A stretch of DNA of 64,000 nucleotides from Phlebopus portentosus (Eukaryota; Basidiomycota; Agaricomycetes; Boletales; Boletinellaceae): the NCBI GenBank assembly GCA_037892935.1, contig JAYXKI010000003.1, positions 2,480,001 through 2,544,000 on the forward strand. The letters run 5' to 3'. Each line of letters opens with the position of its first letter. The first letter of the stretch is position 1. A program made the translations under genes and the position numbers. Positions 28,211 through 40,062 of this stretch are shown piece by piece. The notes beneath the pieces were generated by a model. The model worked only from the letters and a program-made list of their open reading frames with translations, was not told the DNA's origin and did not search any database.

Positions 28211-29476
28211 TGCCCTGCTTGGCTTTTCTCGGTTCTTGGACTCAATTCTTGGACGTTATGCATTAGGTTTTCGTGTTTTTTTTTCTTCCTTTGGCGATCA
28301 TTCGTCTTCAGACCGACGAAGTATACCTCCCTTCAACCTTCGTTCACTAATTCTTGTTCCCATTCCCATTCTTCTCTTCTCTTCGAAACTTAAATCCTTC
28401 TTGTCCTTCTCGTCCATACATATTTTACCGACTTTAGCTTATGCTCTCATCCCAACTCAGTCCAATTCCTTTCTTGCTCCCTTCGTTCATTTCCTTCTTC
28501 CCTCTCGTACTTCAATTTACAGCGCTACGCATCCCTTTTCCCATCTCGCCACTGACCCCCCTTCTCCTCGAACTGCTGCTAAAGATACTCAAACAAATAA
28601 CCAAATAAGTACCTGTATGCTAGCGATGCTACAATACTATCTTGTATTACTAACTGATTCACTGGTTCACTGATCCACCGACTGACTCATATTTTAATAT
28701 TGATACTGAGTCTCTAACTTACTATATACAATGCAATGGCGCACCGACAAGGCGCAAGTGCACGCCCAGTGTAATCGTAATCGAAGTGAGTCTAAAAGGT
28801 CTAATAGCTTATTCCCAGCATTATCCCTGAGCGTGTGTCATATGAGCTTGAATTAGTCGAGTATTACCCCCGGATTCGGAGTACTAGACAAGGTCGGATC
28901 GGGTGTGTGAGGTTCTTTACTTCTTGATCCTCTCGTGTATATATATACATGTACTGCATTTTTCTAACTTGAATATTTCGTGTATGTGAGTACAACTGTC
29001 GACACAAGCGCCATGTTCAAGCTCGTTTTGGAATTGTGTTTGGATTTGTGTCTGCAACGAGTAACGAAATATGTCGATTTCCCCGACTAGTACTATTCCA
29101 ACCGGAGCAAGAAGGCATGCGTGGATACGGATATGAAAACGCGCAAACTTAGTATCTCAGACCGGATTAAATTGAGACAGAGACAGAGCTAAGTAACCTC
29201 CTCCTCCTCTCACCTCATATCCCACACAATCCCTAACCTAACATGTCTAGTCAGGTACAGATATACATATACCTGCTCCGTGACGACATGGATGAATGAA
29301 GCAAAGTAGCACTAAGAGTAAGCAAGTAAGCCAGCACTGCGTCCCGTCCCGTCCCCTCTCTCCTCTTTCCTCTTCTCTCTCTTTCTGCCATCGTCCCCCG
29401 TGACGTCCTCTGCCAACCTAGGCTCAGGATCTAGGTCGTTCGCCACTGACAAAAAAGCAGCACACACACACACACG
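28211..29476. other. Long intergenic region
   Basis: About 1.27 kb. The first 400 bases are pyrimidine-rich on the plus strand and look like 3' UTR of the F-box-like gene. The rest leads to the next start codon. Nothing else recognised except a CT-rich tract and a (CA)n run directly before the ATG at 29477. Confidence 0.55.
29342..29388 (+). promoter_or_regulatory. CT-rich promoter tract
   Basis: Long C/T run (CCCGTCCCGTCCCCTCTCTC and onward) about 90-135 bp before the start codon at 29477. Pyrimidine-rich tracts near transcription starts are common in fungal promoters. A (CA)n repeat follows at about 29461-29475. Confidence 0.4.
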
Positions 29477-31673
29477 ATGAGCGTCGCCGCACGCCCCTCA
29501 GTACCCGCCATCCAAACAACAGCAACAACAAGCATAACGTCCGACCGACCTCCACCGCCACCACCTAAATCCCCCCTCCGCTCGACGTCGGCAATGTCAC
29601 GAAGGCGTGGCGACGGCAGGGTCATCACGCTCACCATGCCCGCCCCGCTTAGTGCGCTCGACGCGCCGACGCCGCCACTCGCCGAATCCGTCCCTATCCG
29701 GAGCTCGACTCGGAATGATGTCGAAAGCAGAAGGGGAGGCGGAGGAAGTGGTGGTAGTGGACGAAGGGAGCAGAACGCGCCTGCTCCCCCGATGTCGCCC
29801 ACCTCGCCGATGTCTCCCGGCGCAACACTGCGAGAGATGAGGCGGCAGACAACGGAGCTACGCGAGCGGACGAAGGCGCAGAAGCAGGCGGAGGCGGAGG
29901 CGCAGGGTCGCGCACAGGCGAGGGAAGAGGCGAGGCACTACCCTCTCCCGCTCTCGCCAATCCAACTCCAATCCGTGAAGCGCCCCACTGGCGCACGGCG
30001 AGAAAGCTCGCTATCTCGACTGAGCAGGCGTCTAAGTCTGAGCAGTCACCGACCATCGATGAACCTCAGGAAAAGCTTCAGGAAGAGTCTGAGAAAGAGC
30101 GGATCTGGTGTTTCGAACGGGAGTGGACAACAAAGCGTTAAGAAAAGACAGTCGATAAGCAATCTGGCCCGGCGAGAATCGGTGAAGTTAAGGAGTATTC
30201 TCAAAATAACTCAGCCTCTCCAAGTTCAAACTCGGAACCAGGTTGATATGTCCGATCCAGCCTCGTGTCCAAGTAGAGCCTACGCCTGCACCTGCTCCAG
30301 CTGATGGGAGGCCATCAACCGGACCAACACCACCACTTGGGTCTGGGTATGCGCTCGTGGCGCAAAAGAAGGTAGGAGCAACTTGGCATCCGCCACAACG
30401 AGAACTGGAGAGACGTCAATCAGCAAAGCTACGAAGTATGTTGAAGCCAAACTCAAGGCCAGACTCGACGGTCCATCGAAAGGCACCTTTACCTGTCGGT
30501 GAGGAGTGTCCCATGAAGCCTTCTGGAGCATCGGATAAAACCGAGGGAGCAAAGTCCTCCTCTCAGCGCTCTAGTCTTGACGAGAAAGCTGATGCGAAGC
30601 AACAGCGCGAAGATGATAGACCTTCATTTGAAATTGTAGCTGTTCCGGCAGTAACAGCACCGTCGCAGACACAAGATCAACCACAAATTCAAGCGGAAGT
30701 GCAAGCACCCAGGCAATTCCGGGATGGCAAAGAAGTCCTGTCTGAAATTGAGACGAAGCATTTATCTGCTGCGGAGGCTCGGCGGCTCATTCGGCAACAT
30801 AATCGAGAGTACTTCCACTCGAAGATCTGGGATCCTGCATTGCAAAGAGACTTTGCTGGGGCCTATCAACTGGCCAATGAACGTGATGAGACTGCTGGAG
30901 CTGGTCCTTCTGAAATAATAAACATCCAAGCCCAGACTCAGACTCAAAAGCGTAGCTCCTTGCAGGCTCTGGTCGGACCTGCTCCTCCTGAAAAAGACAA
31001 GAGGTATACCACAGACAAGGATGACTGGCGACGCTATGAGAATCTTCCGGATGCAGAAGACTGGGGGCGAAACGTGCGGCTAGCGATGGCAAGGCTTGAG
31101 GACAAGATTACCACCGAAGCGACGGCTGATCCAGCCAGGTTCATGAAGGCGCGCCGCGAGTCTGCGCAATTGCGAGCGTGGATAGCTGCTCAGAGACGAA
31201 CGTCTGAGGCGCGGCTCAGCGCTATCGCGATGGGTCGTGTCAGGCCCGAGTCGCCTTTCGAACAGGCGTTCGTCGCCGAGCTTCTGAAGGAGAACGACAT
31301 TAAATTCAAGCACAGCTCGAACCCTATGTTGGATGCGCAGAAACTATTCAAAGATATAGATTCAAAGAAGGACAGTCTGCTCCCACATTATGTTCCGTTC
31401 TCGCAGTATCCTCTTTTGGCGCCACTCGAGGAGATCGAGGCAGAGGCGAAGCAACAAGATAATGGTTCGTCTGAATCGACACTATCCGACGAGAAACCTG
31501 TGCATGTACTTCGTAGGCGTTTCTCCGTTTTCGACGAGAAGAAAGCTGCAAGGAGAGCAGGACGAAGCTATAAAAGCCTCAGTACATCGACGCAGCTGGA
31601 TCAGCTCGAGATGCACGAAGCGCGTTGTTGCGGGCTTTGGAAACCTAAGGCTTTTGTTGACAAGATTTCTTAG
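29477..31673 (+). CDS. Orphan basic, disordered protein, two overlapping frames
   Basis: No known family recognised. Frame 1 runs 29477-30304, frame 2 from at least 30243 to 31673. Together they would make about 730 residues. The N-terminus is proline/serine rich, then very basic with RxxS/RRxS sites (SRLSRRLSLSSH, LRKSFRKSLRKS). A motif RR-x-S-x-KLRS-x-LK occurs once in each frame: RRESVKLRSILK near residue 233 and RRQSAKLRSMLK about 70 residues later. This shared motif indicates that both frames belong to one gene. The C-terminal half is helical and charged (SAAEARRLIRQHNREYF, RRYENLPDAEDWGRNVRLAM, QAFVAELLKENDIKFKH). The switch lies between a frame-2 TAA near 30211 and the frame-1 stop at 30304. 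It may be a single-base sequence error. Confidence 0.55.
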
Positions 31674-32138
31674 CACATCGCGATACTTATTTTTCACTGG
31701 CAATACTCACTCACGTATATATACTAGCATTTTCATTGATTGGACAGTGGTTTAGGATGCATCTTTCACATTATTTATGGATATATCTTACCTTATGTGT
31801 ATCATTCGGATAATATAGAATCATTCTTTTTCTTGTACTGTGTGCATCGCGTGGCTAGATCAAGTCAAGCTTTGGTCCAAAAAGCAACGCATTGTGTAAA
31901 GAGCTCACTACTCTGTGAGCGCAGGATGACCGTCAAGAGCAAGGAGTGAGATGAGTGTACGGCCGGCAAAGATGACTGAAACGGATATTCCCGGCCCATC
32001 TCCGTCCGTCCCGGATGCCGTGCCAGAAAGTGCATCCGTTCGTTCAGAGAGCATCTCTTGCACTCTCGCCACGACATCCACTAATACTACCCCTTTCGTC
32101 TTTTGAAACACACGCAATCGACGCAAAGATAATACGAA
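31674..32138. other. Intergenic region, nothing recognised
   Basis: About 465 bases between the orphan gene and eIF5B. AT-rich first half (3' UTR), then eIF5B promoter. No repeat or RNA gene seen. Confidence 0.5.
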
Positions 32139-35100
32139 ATGGCACCAAAGAACAAAGGAAAGAAGGGAAAGAAGCAGGACGATGACGAATACTGGTCAGC
32201 TCTCAGTCAAGTTACTGTAACTAGTCTTCTTACAAAAAATTCCAGGGCAACAGCGGGCGAGTCTGTCGCCGGAAATAACGTCGTGGATACCGGGGAAGAT
32301 GCAGAAGTCGGTGCCGCTTCTTCAAAGAAAAGTGTATCTAACACTTTCGCGGACTTGGGTGTAGACCCGTCAGAAGTAGGGATGGAGAATGAAGAGGATT
32401 TCGGTGGGTTGATGGTGAGTCTAATCATCCTTTATTCTCAGCATATATGGTTTATGTTCATCTTCAGGCGGCCATCCAAGCTTCATCAAAGAAAGGGAAG
32501 AAGGACAAGAAGAAGACGAAAGGAGCCAACTTTAGTGCTCTCGCTGAGGCAGCAGACGAGGCTCCTCAGTATCCTTTGCTGATGGCCCTCGACCCGGAGA
32601 GGGCTCCGACACAGAAGCTGCAGCTGCGAAGGGAGACATCAGCGCTTCATCCAAAGCTGTCACGGTGACTGCTGATATTCTAGCTGACGAAGAATGGGGG
32701 CCTGTGAAGGAGAAGGGTGGAAAAAAGAAGAAGGGTAAGAAGGGCAAGGCGGATGACGAAGAAGAGAAGGACAACGAAAAGCGTGCATATTCTTTCTTGA
32801 TACGTTCAGATCACGGCTGACATTCCTCCTAGAAGAAACAGGTGATCTGGAGAAACCAGAGGGTGACGAAGATGCCGAAGGATCAGAAGTTAAGGTCCTC
32901 TCTAAGAAAGAGAAGGAAAAGCTCAAGAAGGAGCGTGAAAAGGTAGCAGACATTCTATTTCTTCTCCACAAGTACTGAGCTAACTTTAATCTACAGGCAA
33001 AGAAAAAAGCTCAAGCAGCCGCGAAGAAGACGGTGACGGATGGAGACGCCCAGCCGGCGGAACCTGGAGAACTTGCTCCTGCTACCTCCACACCGGCTGA
33101 AGAAAAGGAGGAAAAAGAAGATGAGGATGGTGAGGACGGCGCTGCTGCAGCTGGAGGGAAGTCTGATAAAAAGAAGAAGAAAAAGAAGCCTGCGAAGAAG
33201 GAAGAGGAGGCTCCACCAGCACCGGCGCCCACGAAGAAGAAAGCAGGAGGTATTGGTGCGTTAAAGGCAATGATGGAAGAGAAGAAAAAACTAGAGGAGG
33301 AGGCGCGAAGAAGAGCAGAGGAAGAGCGCAGGAGGATAGAAGAAGAGGAGCAGAGGTTAAGAGAGGAAGAGAAGAGAAAGGAAGAGGAGAAACGGATGAA
33401 GAAAGAGCGCGAGAAGGTAAAGTCAGAGCATTTTGGCGAAGTTTCTGATAACTCATCGTATTCCAGGCGAAGAGGGAGCAAGCAAAGAAAGAGGGTCGAT
33501 ACCTCACGCCCAAACAAAAGGAGGAGCAGCGTCGAGCCGAGCTTCGAAAGCAGGCTCTCCTTGCTTCTGGCGTTCAGATCGAAGGTCTAGCTCGAGGCGA
33601 GAAGTCCAAACGGCCGGTATACGGAAACCGCAAAAAGAAACCTGGACCAAAGGGAAAGGATGATGACGATCGTTCGTCAACACAAGCTCTTACTCCCGAA
33701 GTGCAATCGCCTGTGGTAAAGACGGAAGACCTTCCTTCGTCCGAACCACCTTCTGCCGCCGCATCGCCAAAGGTTGAGGTAAAAGACGATTGGGGCGCTG
33801 AAAGCGAACCTGAGAAACCTGAGACTCCTGCAACGGCAGATGGTATCAAGAGCGATTGGGACGCGAGCAGCTCTGACGAGGAGAGCAAGCCTGAATCGAC
33901 GAAGGCTACCAAATCACCCAGACGTGCCGCTCAACCCGAGCCTGCAGTGCAACCAAAAGCTAATGGTATGCTCCCATCACTTTTTAGTATGTCATTGTGC
34001 TTATGGTCTCTGAAGCGAATGGTGCTTCCGCTCCGGCGAAAGCGCCTGAAAAGGTGACCGCTCCTGTGCCGTCAAAGGAAACGGCGCCCGTTTCCAAACC
34101 TGCTGCTCCTGCAGTAAAGGCACCAGCCCCAGCTACTAAGTCGAAAGATGAAGAAGAGGAGGAAGAGGAAGAATCCGAATCTGAAGAAGAGGAATCTGAA
34201 GAGGAGACTTCCGATGGGGACTCTGAAGATGAGTCTGAAGATGACGAAGGCTTAACGAAGGCACAACGAATAGTTATGCAACGGAAAGCTGAGGCTGCTG
34301 AAAGACGAGCTAAGGCCCACGAGGCGGCCCTGGCAGCACGGAGTAAAGACGACCTGCGCAGTCCTATTTGCTGTATTCTTGGCCACGTCGACACCGGCAA
34401 GACCAAACTGCTTGACAAGGTACGTGTCATGTCTTCGATGAATCGAGACCCCCAAGGCTCATATCGCCCTTAGATTCGCCAAACCAATGTACAAGAAGGC
34501 GAAGCAGGTGGTATCACTCAGCAAATTGGTGCAACATATTTCCCGGTCGATGCAATTAAAACGAAGACAACGGTCCTGAACAAGGTACAATGTCCGTCAT
34601 ACTCTTTGTCAGATAAATACTTACGCTCTTGTCAACGTAGGACGGAACGCAAGAATACAAGATTCCTGGTCTACTCATTATCGACACACCCGGACACGAA
34701 TCTTTCACAAACCTGCGTTCGCGTGGTAGTTCACTATGTAATATTGCGATTCTTGTTGTCGATATCATGGTGCGTCCGGTCCATCCCCATTCAGGCAGGA
34801 CACGCGCTGATTGTTTGGCAGCATGGGCTTGAACAACAAACGCTCGAATCTCTGCGGTTATTGCGAGACAGGAAGACTCCGTTCATTGTTGCTCTGAACA
34901 AGGTACGCTTCATGGACCTCCTCGACAATATATTCGGACTGAGCTTACTGTGATACTAGATCGATCGTCTATACGGCTGGGAAGCTACACCTGATAATGC
35001 TTTCCGCGATTCATTAGCAAAACAAAAGCCTGCGGTGCAGCGCGAATTTGCGGATCGTGTACAGAAGACGATTCTCGCATTCGCCGAGCAGGGACTCAAT

Positions 35101-36719
35101 GCCGTTCTTTACTACGAGAATAAGAGTTTCGCTCGTAACGTGTCGCTCGTGCCAACATCAGCTATCACAGGCGAAGGTGTTCCCGACATGATTATGCTCC
35201 TCGTCAACTTGACGCAACAGCGAATGAGCGATCGGCTGATGTATCTTTCCGAGCTCGAGTGCACAGTGCTCGAAGTCAAAGTCATCGAAGGTCTGGGTAC
35301 GACCATTGATGTGATCCTCTCGAATGGTATCCTCCGCGAGGGAGAGAAGATCGTCGTTTGCGGTCTTAACGGACCGATCGTCACGCAGATTCGAGCACTA
35401 CTCACGCCCCAACCACTGCGTGAGCTGCGTATAAAGGCGAGTTGATAGGCATTTGCATAAAGAATAGAAAGCTAATTATTTGCTTCAGTCACAATACGTA
35501 CACCACAAAGAGGTCAAAGCAGCGCTAGGTGTGAAGATTGCTGCTCCAGACCTGGAGAAGGCTATTGCTGGCTCTCGCTTACTTGTGGTCGGGCCTGAAG
35601 ATGACGAGGATGACCTTAAAGACGAAGTCATGGCCGATCTCACTACGCTACTCAATTCCATCGATAAGTCTGGAAGGGGCGTCTGCGTTCAGGCCAGTAC
35701 GCTTGGCTCCTGGAGGCATTGCTCGACTTCCTCAAGGTCAGCAAAATCCCGGTCTCTGGTATCAATATTGGTCCTGTACACAAGAAAGATGTGATGCGAT
35801 GCGCGACGGTGCTTGAAAAAGCTAAGGAACTTGCTTGTATTCTTTGCTTCGATGTGCCTGTCGACCGAGATGCAGAGAGGCTTGCTGATGAGCTCGGCAT
35901 CAAATTATTCAAAGGCAAGCATATTCTTCCGCCTCCCTTTGTTAAGTCTCTTATGAATTGCACAGCGGACATCATATACCATCTCTTCGACGCATTCACC
36001 GCGTACAATGCGGAGATCACGGAAGCGAAACGTCGTGATGCCGCGCCCCAGGCTGTTTGGCCGTGTAGGCTGAAGATCATCACATGCTTCGCCAAGCGTG
36101 ATCCAATCATCCTGGGTGTCGATATTCTAGACGGCACGTTGAGAGTTGGGACACCGTTATGTGTTGTGAGGATAGACCCGGTGACACAGAAGAAAGAAAT
36201 TATCGACCTCGGGAAAATGTTGGTGCCTTTCTTTGATTACGTTGGTTGCGCATGACTGACGGATCCGTATTATTAGCACATCATTGGAAATCAATCACAA
36301 GTCTTTGGATGTTAGTATTCTACTTTTTCCAGTATTCTACTTTTTCCCTCGAACAGTGTTTGATACTGACGGATAATCGTAGATCGTCAAGAAATCACAA
36401 GCCGGCGGAGGCGTTGCAGTGAAGATTGAACACGCTGTATACCAATCTGCGAAGATGTTCGGACGACACTTTGACGAGAAGGATGAAGTCATTAGCCACA
36501 TAACTCGTGCGAGTATTGACGTGCTGAAGGTACGAGTAACTGGCCGTCTCTTTCGATTATCTTGTGCTGACTGTTTCTTCAGACGACCTTCAAAGCTGAT
36601 GTCACGACTGAAGAGTGGCTTCTGATGAAGACTCTGAAACCTGTGAGCGATTTCTCTATTGCACGTAATTAGCTGGAGACGATCCTGATGAACTGTTACA
36701 GAGACTCGGAATCTCGTGA
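32139..36719 (+). CDS. FUN12: Translation initiation factor eIF5B (IF2-like GTPase)
   Basis: GTPase that joins the 60S subunit to the 48S complex. The N-terminus is long, charged and disordered ([26 protein letters not shown], a 60-residue E/R helix, runs of EEEEEEEE). G domain: G1 [26 protein letters not shown] (switch I), G3 [16 protein letters not shown]4 NKIDR, G5 SAITGEG. Domain [22 protein letters not shown], domain [16 protein letters not shown] with [22 protein letters not shown], domain [24 protein letters not shown] end. Two single-base gaps: near 32560 (ADE then [12 protein letters not shown] read as GG) and near 35708-35711 (STLGS then [11 protein letters not shown] read as CC). 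The short C-terminus (LKPRLGIS) is unusual for the family. About 14 exons. Identity is certain; the exact protein needs those bases checked. Confidence 0.95.
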
Positions 36720-36990
36720 TGGATATAGCAATCAGCTCATTCACAATCTCACTCATGGAAGGAAACAACAAGTTGCTCACAACTTATGTACAAGTTAACG
36801 GTCGCTTTGTCTCAATGTACAATGCTTTGCACGCTGCACCATTTCATATAACTCTATTTTACTGTTATGGTTGTGTCCTTTATATCCTGCAGGTCAACTG
36901 ATGGAATGGAAGCGAATCGCGAAAGGAGAACCATTTGCTCCACGATTCTTCCCAAGTGAAGCTTCCTATGCGCAGCATGCATGCCGTCGA

Positions 36991-38705
36991 TCAATGGAAG
37001 TAGTTGCTAGCGAAGGGTTTTACGACTAGCCAAGCTTCGTCGAGGGCCTTCACGACTTCGTCGGCTAGAAGTGAAGCATCAGCACCAAGAGCCCTGTAGT
37101 CGGAATACAACAGTGACTCACGAAGGGGTCCCTTCTCGAGATCAATCAAATTCTAACGAAGCACATCCACATCCTTCAGTTGTGCGGATCCCTGGGAAAC
37201 GTTATCACTAACCTGTTCGATATGATTCAGACTGGACGCTCCAATCAGGACGGCATCGCCGTACTCTCTCTTCATCAGACTATGGTGGGAGATCCAACGC
37301 AGGGCAACCTCGGCCATAGTTAGACCAGCCTTGTCAGCAGCCTGCTTAATTATTTCGAGGGCCTTGAAATGGGGTTCGTTCCAGTATCTGCCAGCGATAT
37401 TCCAAAATTTTATACTCCAGGATACCAGGATAACTGTCATCAAAGCGTACCTCTTTCTGTAACTCTGTCCCTGTCCTTTGTTTGGATCGAACCTGGAACC
37501 TGGCTCAACCTCTTCGTCAGGTTTATTGTACCTGCCTGTGAAGAATCCTCCGCCAACTGCCAAAGAATATACACATTAATCTTCAGAAATGGGAAAAGAG
37601 GAGGAACTCCTTGCTTACGAGGATTGAACTCATAGAAGCCGATACCGAACTTCCTTAGACAGGGGAACAGCTCGGGTTCCACACCACTATCAGGCGCATA
37701 TGTAAGTTCGTCAAGAATGGTTTCCGCAAACTACATACCGATGTATGGCATTGTACAGGCCTTGATACGCCGTCGGTTGAATGTATCCCTTTCTCTGCAT
37801 ATAGTGACAATCTCAGCAACTTCCCATCTATAGTGGTTGAAATCATCTATCGGTCACATCCTCAGTAAATGAATGAAGATGTGTATACTCACGATGTATA
37901 GTTACTGATTCCGAAGCGCTTGAAGTATCTATCCCCGTCTCAGTAACGTGGATGGGATGAATGCATGTAACCACGTACCCTTCTTTGTATAGCTCATCAA
38001 CGGCTTTCATAGTCACATCGTATGGAGTACTTCGGTCGGGTCCATGCAAGTACCACATGTCTAATTTACTGCAAGAGCCAATGGGTATGATTAGTCGTTT
38101 GGCCACAAACAACGAGATTTATGGAACGTACTCGGTGTTCAATGCCTTGAGCTGGATCCGGAGGAATTTTCGCAAATCCTTGAGGGGAACTTCATCAAAT
38201 ACAGTTCAACGTGAAAGAGTTCAGATGATACCTCGGGCTTGTGTGAAACGATGAATTTTCCTTGCATCATAGGGATCATCTATCAGAATATCAAAACAAT
38301 TAGAGGTTTTAAAGGCCCGACCTCAGAAATACGCACGATAGTCGGGTACAGCTTTGTATCCATCTTGAGACCGCGCTTCTGCCAACCTAGTTTACCTAGG
38401 TACTCTTCACTTGTTCCACCGCAATAAGCAAGAGCTGTATCGATCTTCAGGAAAACATCTACTTAGCACATGTCAACAGAATCACCAAAGCGAAAGTCTC
38501 ACTTCATCATGGCCATGCTTCTGGAAAACGTCGAGAATTGCTTCGACGTCTTTCAGGTCGGTGACACGGGCTCCGGCTGTTCCAGGAGCTCCAAACGTCA
38601 TGGCACCCTTGAGGAAGAAGACACGAATTAACACAGAGATACCGCAGACTAGAATTGAAGACAGACCAGAACGACATTGAGTGCATTCTTTTGCACTGTA
38701 GTCAT
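36991..38705 (-). CDS. Aldo/keto reductase, aflatoxin-aldehyde-reductase-like (AKR7 type)
   Basis: NADPH-dependent reductase of aldehydes in the cytosol. Minus strand with about nine exons, some very short. Start MTTVQKNALNVVL, then GAMTFGAPGTAGARVTDL, IDTALAYCGGTSEEYLGKLGW (catalytic Asp/Tyr region), LKMDTKLYPTI, HKPEDLRKFLRIQLKALNTE, KLDMWYLHGPDRSTPY (catalytic His), FKRFGISNY, GYIQPTAYQGLYNAIHR, LAVGGGFFTGRYNKPDEE and ALRWISHHSLM, GASSLNHIEQNL (NADPH binding). These follow the AKR7/aflatoxin B1-aldehyde reductase pattern. A typical lysine is seen in MDTKLYP. The stop is at 36991 after FASNYFH. No frame break detected. Substrate unknown. Confidence 0.9.
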
Positions 38706-38848
38706 TTTGTATTTCTGATTCAAAGTTGAAAGAGAAAGTGTCAATGAACAATGCGAGCAGGAGATGAATCCATAATGTTTACGGTGGGCTACTTATACCC
38801 AACAGACCCGGACGGGGACATTAGGAAGCATGCAGACAAGTCGATAAA

Positions 38849-38908
38849 AATCCGTGCCGTATGCATTACGCGTCCTGAGCCGGGTTGCCTTACGGGCACC
38901 AGTCATTA
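38849..38908 (+). repeat. Left half of a duplicated repeat unit, interrupted by a transposon
   Basis: Reads AATCCGTGCCGTATG, then GGGTTGCCTTACGGGCACCA. A related copy lies at about 39783-39872. The unit is cut at 38908 by the element at 38909-39703 and resumes at about 39704 with ATTCTGACCAAGACCACTGG. Confidence 0.6.
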
Positions 38909-39703
38909 CAGTCATGGACCGGTCCTTGACACACCACCAGTCCTTGAAACACCCCTTTTGTAACTCAACCACAAAACATCTCTATGATCTAAGAAGTGTT
39001 TGTATGGACTGTAAACCCCATAATTTACTGTCAGAAAAGAAATTGTGTATTTCCATAGTGTTGTTGTAGAGATATAGCTTAGATACTGCTTTTTTGGTAG
39101 TGATCCACACCTTCTTTAAAACATTCTGTCCAATTATTTGAGACATATCTTGTCTGTGGACAAAACGAAAAATAAAGGAGTTATTTATGTTATGAAAAGT
39201 ACATCTGTGCAAATTTTCATGTAGGAATACTGAGCAGTTATTTATAAATAAATTCAGGATGTCTCTGAGACAAGTCATGAGGATGATCTGCGCGATTTGC
39301 AAAGATCACGTGACTGGCATGCCAAGTAAATGTAGACTTCGATCTCCAAACACAGACTAGACATTCACAAAATATGGCATCATATTAGGCTGAGACTCTC
39401 AAAAGAGACCAAGGATGAATCATAACTAATTGAAATGCTAAATATCAGATGGAGAGACACAGAACTCGAAATCTACTAAGCGTGGGAAAGTTGTGTTTCA
39501 AGGAGTGGTGTTACAGGAATTTGGACTGAAATGATGAATCAGATATAACAATTTTTCCACTTAACATTTCTGCTTGAGGTTTGGTGTAGACAATCACTGT
39601 AGTTGCTGTTTTCATGTGGCAAACTTTATTTGAAATAATGTTTTGTAATTTTAATAGAAAAGTGGAGTCAAAATGTACTGTTTCAAGGACCGGTCCATGA
39701 CTG
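38909..39703. mobile_element. Non-autonomous Tc1/mariner-like element with inverted ends
   Basis: The 795-bp element begins CAGTCATGGACCGGTCCTTG and ends with its inverted copy (CGGTCCATGACTG at about 39691-39703, extending inward with TTTCAAGGAC). TA dinucleotides flank both ends (38907-38908 and 39704-39705), and the ends start with CAGT, both typical for Tc1/mariner. The inside is AT-rich and has no transposase: the longest frame, minus 39302-38982, shows no DDE motif. A second inner copy of the end motif (CCAGTCCTTGAAACA) follows the left terminus. The nearby related unit at 39783-39872 lacks the element and serves as an empty-site comparison. Internal deletion derivative is likely. Confidence 0.7.
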
Positions 39704-39782
39704 TAATGATTCTGACCAAGACCACTGGCTATGCTGGAGGCTGTCATTAATATTGAGTCGAGTAGGAAGTATGTAGGAATCC

Positions 39783-39872
39783 AATCCGTGCCGTATGTTC
39801 GTGTGCATTAAGTACTACGGGCCGGATGCCTTATGGGCACTAATCACTGATAATTCTGACAAATACCACTAG
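39783..39872 (+). repeat. Uninterrupted copy of the duplicated repeat unit
   Basis: Parallel to the left unit: AATCCGTGCCGTATG, GGATGCCTTATGGGCACTAA, then TAATTCTGACAAATACCACTAG where the other copy holds the transposon. It is diverged by scattered substitutions and a small insertion (TTCGTGTG). The unit itself may be an older repeat. Confidence 0.6.
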
Positions 39873-40062
39873 TATAATGGATCGACTATGCTGGGATTCA
39901 TTCATTCAGAAAGGTCCGGGAGCCGGCGGCAAGGAACCACGGTGATTTGCGGCGAGCATTACGTTATTTCATCAAGATTTCCAAATATGTATATTCAGGT
40001 ACAGCGTGATCAGGAAGTTTTAGCCTATCAACTCAACCTCCTTCTCTCATCATCTCGCAGCA

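Noticed and set aside
28236..28673. 145-residue plus-strand frame after the F-box-like gene
   Set aside because: Begins at TTG, lies in pyrimidine-rich 3' UTR-like sequence and shows no domain.
33011..33517. Serine/phenylalanine-rich minus-strand frame
   Set aside because: Complement of the lysine/glutamate repeats of eIF5B, so composition alone keeps it open.
38982..39302. 106-residue frame inside the mariner-like element
   Set aside because: No DDE/D transposase motif and AT-rich composition; probably open by chance.
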